Source: Macquaria australasica
Taxonomy: Eukaryota; Chordata; Actinopteri; Centrarchiformes; Percichthyidae
Length of the DNA stretch: 64,000 bases
Assembly (NCBI GenBank): GCA_005408345.1
Contig: SEMN01000337.1
Location: 1-64,000, forward strand
Direction of reading: 5' to 3'
Both the position numbers and the translations under genes were made by a program. The notes under the pieces are model-generated. The model had not been told where the DNA came from. It saw nothing but the letters and a program-made list of their open reading frames with translations, and did no database searches. Numbering within the stretch: position 1 is the stretch's first letter; the number at the start of each line of letters is the position of its first letter. This document shows, piece by piece, positions 48,130-58,537 of this stretch.

Positions 48130-48192
48130 TACTGTATGGCCAAAAGTATATGGACATGGGTCTCCACATACATTTGGCCATATGGTGTATAA
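48130..48192. repeat. Small palindrome of two Tc1 terminal repeats
   Basis: An ACTGTATGGCCAAAAGTATA-type end (from 48131) is followed within a few bases by its inverse, ending GGCCATATGGTGTA near 48191. Two Tc1 ends therefore face each other with almost no spacer. Confidence 0.7.
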
Positions 48193-48468
48193 TGGCCAAT
48201 GTATGATAGTCTGGGACTGTTTTTCCTGGTCTGGACTAGACCCTTAGTTCCAATGTAGGGAAATCTAAATGCTACAGTATACACTGATAATTTGGACAAC
48301 AGTGTTCTTCCAACATGACGAAGCCCCCGTCATGAAATGGTTTTCACAGTTTGATGAGGAAGAACTTGACTGGCCTGACCTCAACTCCATCCAACACCTT
48401 TGGGATGAACTGGAACGCCGACTGTGAGCCAGACCTGATCACCCAACATCAGTGTTGGACTTCACTAA

Positions 48469-48941
48469 GGCCGTATTCAGACCAAATCAGGCGCAGCGGC
48501 GAAAACATCAGTCCTTCCTATTCATTTGAACGTGGGCAGTGCATTTAGGCTGGGGACCGCAGGGAATGCTGAAAAATAAACGCAACAGCCCTGTGGCAAA
48601 AAGTTGAAACAGAATCAACTTTTGGAGAAATGCAACCGGCGGCCAATCACGCTGGCAATCAGACCGGAAGACGCCCAGGTGATGAAGAACTTTGTTTACC
48701 ATGTAGCATTGTAGCATTCTGCTGTTTACAGAGCAACTGTGAAGATGGAAGAGAGACTGATGCTGCATGTTGTATGAGGGAGTACAAAGACGTTTATCGC
48801 TTGGCGTTGTATCGCTCTTCAAGTTGGGATTGCTGGTTGGTACTTGTGCTACAATCAGAATGGTCATGTAGTGACACTCCCACACCGCCGCACAACCCTG
48901 TGACTTGGTTTAAATGCAGCCCAATGCTCTGATTTCTGAAC
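48469..48941 (+). mobile_element. Nested insertion resembling a PIF/Harbinger-type fragment (MADF remnant)
   Basis: It begins GGCCGTATTCAGACC, a start I associate with fish Harbinger-like repeats. Near 48745-48800 two frames together give MEERL followed by REYKDVYRL, which resembles the opening of a MADF/Myb-like protein of PIF/Harbinger elements. A matching inverted terminal repeat on the right could not be found, so the right end may be deleted. The family call is an inference from short similarity. Confidence 0.45.
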
Positions 48942-50442
48942 GGGTGGAAAGCCTTAAACCAGAAGAGTGACGGCTGTTACTGAAGAAGATTCATGCCCAT
49001 GATTTTGGAATGACGTGTTCATCTATCACATTTGGGTGTCCACATACTTATGACCATGCTGTGTTGTCAGCATGGGTATTAGTGTGACAATAGCTTAACA
49101 CACTGGATCCGGTGTCAGTTGCAATCCGATAAACATTTGGCAAATCTGCCGTGAAACATCATGTAAATACCTGTGAAGCCACACTTTGTGCACAAGACAG
49201 AAGTCATGTTATATGAAGAGTGGACACCCCAAATGTAGGTTATTAAGAAATTTCTCTCTCTCTTGCTGACAGTGCCGATCATCTGCATCCATGTGTGGCA
49301 TGTGTTGCAAGTAAACACACTGCCAAGTGGGAGTGGGAAAAAGAAAAGAGTGTAGCGGATGCGTTGCATTAGCCTGGTGAGCTAACAGTCAGAAATAAAG
49401 CCAGAATTTATTTATTTTATAAGGATCTCAGGTCGGGTTTGGGTCTCAAATTTGCCATTAGTCAGGATATCTCAGCGTCTGCTGCTTCGATTTTGACCAT
49501 TTTTTTAATGAATGTCTTTGTTTGAAGTCCTCCAACTTTATGCAAGTGTATTATAACATCACTGTAGCGTCGCTTAAAGCAAAATACACATGAAAGGCTT
49601 ATTAACAACTTGGTAGACATAATGTTGGAGCTATATTCATTGTCTTCTGTTGGTCTTTGAGAACAGCCTTTGAACACTTTGAAGTGTGGACTATCAGTAA
49701 TATTTTACTTGTGAATTTTCTATTTGACTTAAAGAAACTGAGTTTTTCTTCCACTGCCTGTGTCGACAAATGGGCATATGTGCAGTTTTATATGTTTAAT
49801 TGGTCCCCTGAGTGTGCATGTGTGGTATGTGACTTTGTGTGTGTGCTGTAATAAAGCAGTGATTCAGAAAGAGACACAATAGTGTTGTAAATCTCCCTGA
49901 CACGTTCCCTGGTGTCACTACTGTACAATCTATCAGCCACTGAGCATGTGGTTAAAGCTCCTTTTTTCTTTTTAATGGAAAAGCCCACAGATTGAGCATT
50001 TGCTGTCATGGGAGAAACAGAAGCAGCAGACTGAGGGAAGGATGGATGGAAGGAGGGGGAGGAGGGATCCTAATCTGCCCGGCTGCAGTGCTAGACTGAA
50101 GCAAACGATGCAGGAGAGACAGAAAGAGGACGACAAAGGAAGAGAAGATGGGAGATGGAGTTCCATTTGACCTGAAGTTTTGCTTGGGACATGTTTGTCT
50201 CATAAATAACAGCCAATAAATAGGCTGTATGTGAGTGTGTGGGGGGCAGGATGTTTGACTGTACAGTGATGATGAGGCTGCGGTTTGCTCACTGCCTGCT
50301 CTATTTCTGTTCTTATTATCCATGGCCCTCAGTGCTTTTCATATTTCGTCTGCTGCTCTAATAACTAGAGTGGAAAGTACAATTTAACTGTAGACACGAA
50401 TAGGCTGCTAAACATAGACATCGTTGGAGTGGGGTCTGGGAG

Positions 50443-50444
<2 letters not shown>

Positions 50445-50515
<71 letters not shown>

Positions 50516-50516
50516 A
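50445..50516. repeat. (CA)n microsatellite, ~70 bp
   Basis: The longest CA run in the window, broken once near its 3' end. Confidence 0.97.
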
Positions 50517-51094
50517 TACAGAGAATAGTTGCATAATATGGCGCTGCACTTTTGTATATATTATGCATAAGCATTTTTTGGAGAGTGTGGGGACGTACAC
50601 AGTGTATCATCCGCCTACATCACTGCTACAATTAATCGTTAAAATGCACAATGTAACTGAGCAGTCACAAGGTTCTCTTGTTTTTTTCAACATTACATTT
50701 TCTGTTAATATGTTAACATTCACACTGCGAGCTCTGCCAGAGACATCTTTTCAAACTGACTGTCTGTCTTATCTCAAAGATACCAAACATATCCGACTCA
50801 ATTTGGGAGGAATGTGTAGAAAATTATGCACAAAATATCTAAAATGTTTGATCCATATTTGATCCGATGGTGCAGCCACGAGGTGTGCTGGGTTTGAATA
50901 ATAAACTCAACAGTGTTAGAACAAGCAGATGCAGCAGTGATATTGTCATACAGTGTGGCAAATGTTTCCTTTCTTAAAAGGGACATTTCATATTTAGACA
51001 AATATTAGAACTCAACAGTCAAAAAACACATTGGTGGTTTGGTTTGCCTCTATGATTAAAAAAGACAGTTGGAGCTCAGGTTACCTATGGGCTG

Positions 51095-51316
51095 TGTGTG
51101 TCTGTGTGTGTTCTTGTATATCTACCTACATGAAGACCACTTTAACTTTCAATGTGAGGACCTTTTTGGACAGTGAGGACATTGTGTCTGGTCCTCACGT
51201 CTGCAAAGGGCTGCACGAGGGTTAAGATTTAGGATTAGATTTTAGGGGCCAGGGAATGTCTCATGTCAACGAGGGTCCTCACAGGTATAGAATTGTGTGT
51301 GTGTGTGTGTGTGTGT
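51095..51316 (+). repeat. Dispersed fish repeat with GGACATTGTG...CCTCAC words and GT tail
   Basis: GTGAGGACCTTTTTGGACAG, GGTCCTCACGTCTGCAAAGG, GGGTTAAGATTTAGGATTAG and GGTCCTCACAGGTATAGAAT are followed by a GT run (51295-51316). I know similar blocks from many fish genomes. Confidence 0.5.
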
Positions 51317-53059
51317 GGTGTCAGTGGGATGGAGCCACTGCAGTGAGCCATGCAGAGAGGCCATATTTCCTGTTACATATGGCCAATGAAACACTGTGGA
51401 TGACACAACCCCCCCACACTGCCGCTAATATGTGAAAGATACAAATGTTCAGTCCTGTGTGCTTGATAAAACTAGAATAGAATAAACTAGAAAATGAACT
51501 GGAAATAAGAATAGTCTTAAATCCAGGATAAAAAAATAACTAAAAAAATGATACAGGTTTGGTCTGTTGGTCATCAGTGTCATAGGCCATGTGGTCAGTG
51601 CAAAGTTGGTATGCTCAAAACCTTACCATTTAACGTCTAGAATTACTTTCCACAGGAAAATAATATATATGAATTATTTTGTTCTTGTGTGTGGTAGGGA
51701 TGCCACAGGGAGGCATTACCGACCGGGCATTTTACAAGAAAAGATATTCGTTGATGGCGCTCAATATCTGTAGAGCGCTTACTTTGATCTTTAACGTTAA
51801 ATCCTCTGCCATCGTCTTGTTGGTCAACTGTCCTTACTCTCGTCACATGAGAAGTGAAATCTGACTCCTGCGACTCTGCTGCTGTGCTGATACGCAAAAA
51901 ATGAATTAAATGGGTTTTATTTCTATACAAAAAAAAAGCAAAACGATCGTGGGTAAGTTGTGTAATTGGTGTAATCCAAACACCATGTAACACCGGTAAC
52001 ATTGACTACCGCGGCGAGCCTTGTGTGCATGTTGTGTTGTGATCCTTCCATGAACTTCTGACTTTGTGTGACCTGCCTTCACCAGCTCTGCACACGGGAC
52101 ATCAATTCAATATGTATTTGAGATGTCGAGATCACAAAATGATAAGAAAAACTCCTTTCTCCTTCATCATAAGATTATGTTGCGATAACCACGTAAGCCT
52201 CTTGTAATCACAAGAAAACGTTTAATCCATAGACCTCATCATGAGTACAGTAGTTCACTGTTAACTTGTGAAAAAAGTGATTTCAGAAACATTTATTCAG
52301 TTCCCAGGTGAGAAAAACAGATTCACAGCTAAGTTACACATCCAGAACAAAGAAGTTCAGAAGACCCCTGCTAAGAACATTTCTTGTGAGTGAATGAACA
52401 TCTCCCGGGGTAAGACCAAGCTTAACCATAGACACTGTGCTGTAGTTCACATCACAGAGGCTGGTTTGATCAGGCCTTTTGATGCACCGCTGCCTCCGGT
52501 GGATCCTGCACATTGGATTTACATTGGTTGCTTTGGTCTTAGTGAGCTGTGTGCTGGCCGCGAGTCATGTGCGCTCCAACTCAAGCACACACCGATTAGC
52601 TTCGCTGTCTCAAACTTTCCAGCTCAGCTAATTCAGTGAGGCGCTCTCCTGATCTATCCTCTGTTCAACGAACCCCCGAATTCATTACTATTCAGAATGG
52701 ATCCAGTTCCTTTCCTGGCATTGACTGATCCTGTCTCACACGATCTAACTCGTAGAAAATGCTCCACCTGTGCAAACTCAGGCTGTCTCACACTGCAGGC
52801 AGACAGGCAGAATTAAAGTCTCTAAAACTAAAAGGATTTAAATTAATTATTGAAAACGCCCTGCTGAGGAGCTTGTGTCTGTGTCTTTTCAGTCTACTGT
52901 CGCGGTCTACTGTAAAGCAGCTGATTTAAGTGTTACTGTACATGAATATATAACCATAATGCTTTTAAATACAGTTTTAATAAATAAATAAATGCTGACA
53001 TCAGATCAGGAACCCCCACAGGACCCTTCAGACCTGCAACATTCCTGTGATATGGGAGT

Positions 53060-53750
53060 GCTAGTACGCCAAGTCATTGGGATTTGGATGGGAAAGCTGA
53101 GAAATTCATTTGCTATAGCTCTATTATGTGTGATTGTTTGCTTAGCTGGAATAGCCGCACAGAAATAATTACGGGATCAGGAGTGTAAGTAATAGGATCA
53201 GGTGAAGGCAAGATTGGAAATCACAAAAGCCATTTTAGCATGGGGGTCATGACATGTGATTAGTTGCTTACCTTATTTTCAGAAAATCTTATAATGTAAT
53301 CTTATAATGTAATCTTATAAAATACTTATAATGTAAATACCCCCGAGTCTTTGGATAGAAGCTTTGGAGTAGTCGTAAAGGAGACCAAAGGATCGGTAGT
53401 AAAAATAACAAGATAAGAGAAGGCAAGAATATATTTACATACGGGTCATGACGTGTAATTGTTTGCTTAAATTCAGAAAATCGAATTAATACCTGCTCAG
53501 GGTCTTTGTTTACAGGCTCTGGAATAGTCACTTGTGATTGGGTGAGGGTCAGATTAAAATTGCCAAAAGCCAGTTTAGCATGAGGTGTTGATGTGTGATT
53601 ATTTCTGAACTTAAAATTCAGAAAATCATGCCTACTGTATAACTAACCAAGGTCACCCAAAAGAAGCTCTAGGAATAGACACATGGGAAATATAGGATGG
53701 GAAGTAAAAGTAACAGGATCGGGTAAAGGCAAATTTAAATTTAACTGGAC
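53060..53750 (+). repeat. Diverged tandem array, units ~150-220 bp
   Basis: The words GGA(A/G)TAG at 53148, 53366, 53521 and 53672 start successive units. Units share (A)GTAAAA/GTAATA-AACA(A)GAT, AAAGGCAA, GGTCATGACGTGTAATTG or close forms, then TTCAGAAAATC. About four units are visible. The first includes a separate 13-bp triplication (CTTATAATGTAAT) at 53289-53335. Confidence 0.7.
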
Positions 53751-53972
53751 AGGGAGAAATACACCGAGCGAGAGAGGAAGAAAACTTCACTCTCGTGTCA
53801 CCCTCTTATGTGCATTTTTTGGTGGTAAAAGGACTAAAAATATGATTTTTACTTTTGCAGTGAAATTGCTTTTCGCTGTTGCAGTCAAAAATAGGGATGA
53901 TGCCTTGCTTCTCAACCTGCTCTCTCTCTCTGTTTTTGGGTGCAGTGGACGGTCAGAGAGCTGGAGAGAGAT

Positions 53973-53973
<1 letters not shown>

Positions 53974-54027
<54 letters not shown>
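53974..54027. repeat. (AC)n microsatellite
   Basis: 54-bp uninterrupted run. It causes a long but meaningless open frame across it. Confidence 0.97.
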
Positions 54028-54029
<2 letters not shown>

Positions 54030-54245
54030 TCCAACTGAACCAAACCCAAATCTCTACACCCCTCCTCCTCCTCTCTCTTTTTCAGATTGCAATATCATGC
54101 TGGCACACAAGGCTGAAACTCTCCACGAGCATCTGCGTCTTTTTTTCCCGTCTCCGTTTATGTCGGTCTGTTCATCTGTCGATCTCGCTCTTTGTTTCGC
54201 TTGCTTTGAAATGAGCAGTCAGTAAGTCAGACAGTCAGACAGACT

Positions 54246-54248
<3 letters not shown>

Positions 54249-54287
<39 letters not shown>
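54249..54287. repeat. (GACA)n tetranucleotide microsatellite
   Basis: About nine GACA units following degenerate CAGTCAGA units. Confidence 0.95.
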
Positions 54288-55194
54288 GCAAAAACTGAAA
54301 CAATCCATGTCTCTTCCTCCCCTTTCTAGGCGGGCAGACCGAGCCAAGCAGACAAGAGCTGACTCGGGTAACGGGTGATGTCATCCTGCAATGTGAGCGT
54401 CCCCCTGGTCCTGATCCCATGATGCAACACTCTGGTGACACTGTGAAACAGGTTGCTGCTGCAGGCTGCATCCAAAACTGCTGAGCTACCTCTCTTCCTC
54501 TCTCTGGATTCTGTTTCTTCTCATGTCTTTCGGATGCCTCCTCTCTCCGTTTCTCTGCCCTAAATAAAGTATTCCCTCAGTACTCCCTCTCTCCAATTCT
54601 CTGTCTCTTTTTCTCTGCCCTACATTTCCATTGTTTCAGGTTTTTCACATGATCAGACCCCCCCAGCACCATCCTTCCTGCCCTCCTCCTCCTCCTCTTC
54701 CTCTCCCCCTTTTCTCTTTTCTATATTTGCTCTCTACCCACACAGACCTCCCCCCCGTCCCTCTCCCTCTCCTCTCTCTCCACTGGTTGTCAAGGCAGCA
54801 GGGCACCATGGCTCAGCATTATTCATGCAGTAGCAGTCAGCCAGGCAGCCGCTCAGACAGACAGGCAGTCGGATGGGCAGAGAGCCAAGTCAGGATAGAA
54901 GGCCGTCAACCGGTCGAGCAGACCTGCTTCGGAAAAACATTTAACTCTTTCCTCTCTCCATCTTAAAGGATAGTTCCAGTTTATTTTCATAGTTTAGGTC
55001 GTCATTCTTATGATGTTAACAATAACATTGTAGTCACCAAGTTACCAGTAATCACCAAGAACTGGGAACATGCTGACATCACTATAAAGATGTCTGACGG
55101 CCAAAAAAAGACGAGCCATCAGACAGGTATTAGAACTGATGGCCGAAGCTCTTTGTTATTCATTTGCATAATTATAACAGTTAGCCCAAGAGCT

Positions 55195-55345
55195 AACCTG
55201 TGGCTAGTGAGAACGCTGCCTTGGCTACTTTACTTTACCCGGCTACTACCACCGTGACCTAGATCTGGATTAAGCAGAAGAAAATGAATTGATGGATGGA
55301 AAACCTGTTGTGATCTAAATACATCCTCTAGATCCTCCTCTGACA
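55195..55345 (+). repeat. 151-bp direct repeat, copy A
   Basis: It begins AACCTGTGGCTAGTGAGAAC and ends CCTCCTCTGACA. It matches 57832-57982 at nearly all positions with equal length. The middle (GACCTAGATCTGGATTAAGC, then GAAAATGAATTGATGGATGG) resembles the 3' end common to several fish LINE/SINE families. Confidence 0.85.
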
Positions 55346-55513
55346 TTCATTTAATTGCTTGGTTTTATTGCAAAGTATTGTATTTGCACTTATTTTAATT
55401 TGCCTGTTTTTATTTATTCTCCTGTTTCTTCACTTCTATTGTAAAGCACTTTGAGCTACACCCCCTGTATGAAAGGTGCTATATAAATAAAGTTGTTTAT
55501 GTATTATTATTAT
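55346..55513 (+). mobile_element. 3' tail of a non-LTR retrotransposon or SINE
   Basis: It contains TGTAAAGCACTTTGAGCTAC, then GTATGAAAGGTGCTATATAA and ATAAAGTTG, followed by TATTATTATTAT. This is a typical fish LINE-type 3' end. The start of the copy is not defined. Confidence 0.65.
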
Positions 55514-57831
55514 AAAAATACAACTCAAGCTGTAAAAAAATTGAATTATCGTGAGTTAAACTTAAAGACAACTTAAAGAACCATTATATGTTTTTGCATA
55601 TGATTAAAGAATTTGTAAAAAGTGACATATACCATCATTTTTACTTAACATCAACATGCCCTGGGACTGCAAATTAAGAAAACAGCTATTTGGTTAAATC
55701 TGTCAAATTTAAATCATAATGACTGAGTGCATTGTGATAAGTTGATTTTGTTTTTGTTAATGTCATCCTATGTTTCAGGTAGACATAGGTTCCTATTCAC
55801 TTCACCACAGAATGAATCACTTTGCAGAGAATCAAAGTCAGTCTCCTTTTGTTGTTGCAGCAGTTATTTTGCATGGTAACGTCATTTGAAGTGCAGATTA
55901 ATTTGAAAAGTAATGTAAGTTTGACTGAAATAAAAGGGGGCTGTAATGGATTCCTATTTTACCAAGTTTTGAGTCTATAATAGTTGATTTTTACAGTGTA
56001 CAGAAATGATCATTTTTCAACACTATGGTATGTTTTGCAAAATGGCTGACAGTAATGTATATGTATACAGATTATGATTTGTGGTAAAAGGGCTAAAAGT
56101 GCAAAAAACACTATTTAAGTCTACAGGAATAAAAGCCTAACAAATGCAAAAAAATGCACATAAGCCCATTTGAGCTTCAGAAGGAGCTTCAGAAGAACTG
56201 TGTGTGTGTGTGTGTGTGTCTACTTCCCATTCAGCCCTTTGAGGCCTTGTTTCACCAGCAGCTAACGAACAATGATCAAGCTCTCAGAGAGACAGCAGCA
56301 CTGAGGCAGAGCAGCCCTTGACGAGAACAAACACTCCTTATCTGATTCTAATACAGTACATCAGTCAGGAGGACGGCCTCCCATCTTCCCTGCTCCACCC
56401 AGACCTCTCCACTGATTCTTTCTCATTCTGCCTCCACCTATCTGTTATCTGTGGACGGGCACAAAACAAGACAAAACTGGGTTTGAAACCAACTGCAAAG
56501 CTTCCTCTATACAGTATAAACAATCTGATGGAGTAATTCAACATGTGTTACTAAGGACACATCTTTCACATAGTTTTATTGCATGTCTAACCTGGCAGAT
56601 TAATGTGGGCGTTGTACCAGACCGTCATGGTGAAGAGGCACGTTACATCCCAACCCTCACCTGTAGTCATGAGCTTTGACCGATCATGGATACAAGCTAC
56701 TGAAAAGAGTTTCCTTTGCAGGGTGTCTGGGCTCAGGCAGAGATGGGACAAATTCATTGTTTTGCAAGTCACAAGTAAGTCTCAAGTCTTGGCTATTAAG
56801 TCAAGAACTAAACTTTGTGTTTCAAGTCCTAAATGAGTCACGAATCAAATCAGAAAAACACAAGACACCATAAACATGTACCTTCCGGGTCCGTCACGTG
56901 ATGCACACTGGCCCCAAGAGACTTTTCCCCACAGACTTACATTGTGAAAGAGACGTCTATAAATCAGTGGATCTTTTTGATATTTTTTGAGGCACATCTA
57001 CTTCCCAGAACAAACACTTAAACAGCCCTTATTTAAGTCATTATGTCCTAAAAGTTGTAAAATTCACTAATAGCCGAATCCAGAGTTATAGAGTCATTGT
57101 GGTTCATGTGAGTGAGCCTGAGGCCGAGCGGCTGGGAGGCGGGGCTTAAGGAAATGATAGTGCTCCTGCTCTATGGGCCGCACGAACAGGAAGCTCTGTG
57201 GAAGATCTGGGTAATTTTATACCCAGGAAGTCGAACTTTTTTGGCTTCATGCACCACTGAGCAGCTTTCATAGGAATGAACGGGGCCCCGCCTCCGACAC
57301 TGTATCCAGTTCTCTTTATAAATCCATGAGTCAGTGCCCAAGTGCAACACAGTAATGAATAATTATTACTTATTTATTAAACATATAAGTTCACAGTTAG
57401 CCCAAGAGCTAACAGTTACCTAGAATGTTAGCAACGCATTAGCCTCAAACAGCTAGTATAATAGCTAGCTTGGTTAAAGTAAACTAAAATAACTAATCAC
57501 AAATCAATAATCACAAAACAGCTATAATAAAAAGAACACATAGAGATAATGCTCCAACGAGGCGAGCAACGAGGAGTAGATAAAAGATGCCTGTCAGCTT
57601 GATCACAAATCTGACAAAATGGTGGACGTTATATAAACATTGTAAAGCAACCTGATCAGGTGTGTCTTAATGTGTTATACCTGTGGCACACTTTAATCTG
57701 TACGTGATAATCTGAGGCATCTTCTGTTGGCTGTCTCCTGCACAGACAATGTGATTGGCCGCTGTCAGATCGATTCAACACACATCTGTTGTCAGGAGAA
57801 TGAAAAGTTGATTCACAGCAGGAGGAGCTGG
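55514..57831. other. Upstream flank between the two 151-bp repeats
   Basis: Mostly AT-rich unique DNA with a TG run at 56199. 56885-57330 has GGGGCCCCGCCTCCGACACT and similar words that look repetitive. Nothing coding. Confidence 0.45.
56199..56219. repeat. (TG)n microsatellite
   Basis: Short uninterrupted TG run. Confidence 0.9.
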
Positions 57832-57982
57832 AACCTGTGGCTAGTGAGAACGCTGCCTTGGCTACTTTGCTTTACCTGGCTGCTACCACCGTGACCTAGA
57901 TCTGGATTAAGCAGAAGAAAATGAATCGATGGATGGAAAACCTGTTGTGATCTAAATACATCCTCTAGATCCTCCTCTGACA
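57832..57982 (+). repeat. 151-bp direct repeat, copy B
   Basis: Same start and end as copy A with a handful of substitutions. A further shared 20-mer (CAGTTAGCCCAAGAGCTAAC) lies about 440 bp upstream of B but abuts copy A directly. Confidence 0.85.
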
Positions 57983-58512
57983 ACACTAGATTCACAGGTA
58001 GTCTGATTATACAGCTGTTTCTGCATTTAGATTTACTGCAACAGCATTACTGTAGATGTAGTGGCCGGTACATCTCCCTTATCATACTAGCTTCCTGACC
58101 CAGGAGGAACAGAGAAAACCTCATCTAACCCGGTTTAGGCCGAGGAGCAGCACAGTTAAAGCTGTGTCAGTGCTCAGGTCCTAGGAAGGGATTCAGAGAA
58201 GAGCTCCTGCAAGCTGGGGGTGTAAAAACAGCAAAACAGCAGGTCATTTGAATGGACAGTGAGAGAAGCAGCAGCAGTAACCCCCAGCAGCACTTACAGG
58301 ATGTTTGTTTGTGTGTTACTGTGTTACTGTGTGTGTGTGTATGTGTGAGTGTGTGTGTTGGGGTGGCGAGGGAAATCTGTGGCAGGTGTACAAACAGATT
58401 CACCCTGAGAGCCAAAAGGGACAGACAGAGCCTGTGTTTGTCACACTCACACACTGCCTGCTGTGGGGACAAAGGTGGAGGGTCACCGAGCATGCAGGGC
58501 CATGGCATAGCA

Positions 58513-58537
58513 ACACACACACACACACACACACACA
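58513..58537. repeat. (AC)n microsatellite
   Basis: 25-bp run; a shorter GT-rich tract lies at about 58326-58358. Confidence 0.9.

Larger units (their letters stand above)
48123..49064 (+). pseudogene. Degenerate Tc1-like element, internally deleted and carrying a nested insertion
   Basis: The left end near TACACTATACTGTATGGCC and the right end near 49035-49064 are decayed inverted terminal repeats. The internal sequence (48210-48468) still reads as transposase: a GLFF-like box, then EELDWPDLNSIQHLWDELER, a damaged form of the LDWPxQSPDLNPIEHLWDELER block, with the catalytic glutamate now glutamine. The N-terminal DNA-binding half is missing. At 48469-48941 a foreign segment interrupts the element; Tc1 sequence resumes at GGTGGAAAGCC. 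Confidence 0.8.
49065..53059. other. Upstream flank; no gene recognised
   Basis: Holds the longest CA microsatellite and the GGACATTGTG repeat. 51690-52010 may be a decayed MITE, judged only from its texture. Nothing coding. Confidence 0.5.
53751..55194. other. Upstream flank; microsatellites and CT-rich DNA
   Basis: The AC and GACA microsatellites, then a CT/CCT-rich stretch at about 54475-54785. A plus-strand start resembling TTAAAGGATAGTTCC at 54964 may mark another decayed element. Nothing coding. Confidence 0.5.

Noticed and set aside
51690..52010. Decayed hAT-like MITE
   Set aside because: Only the texture suggested it; I found no matching ends or target duplication.
52394..52639. 81-codon plus-strand open frame with fairly normal composition
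   Set aside because: No recognisable domain, no splice context and no neighbour that would explain it.
53060..53750. CRISPR-like array
   Set aside because: Units are diverged over their whole length with no constant repeat and variable spacer pattern, and this is vertebrate DNA.
53683..54225. 180-codon plus-strand open frame
   Set aside because: It runs through the AC microsatellite (THTH repeats) and shows no protein-like sequence on either side.
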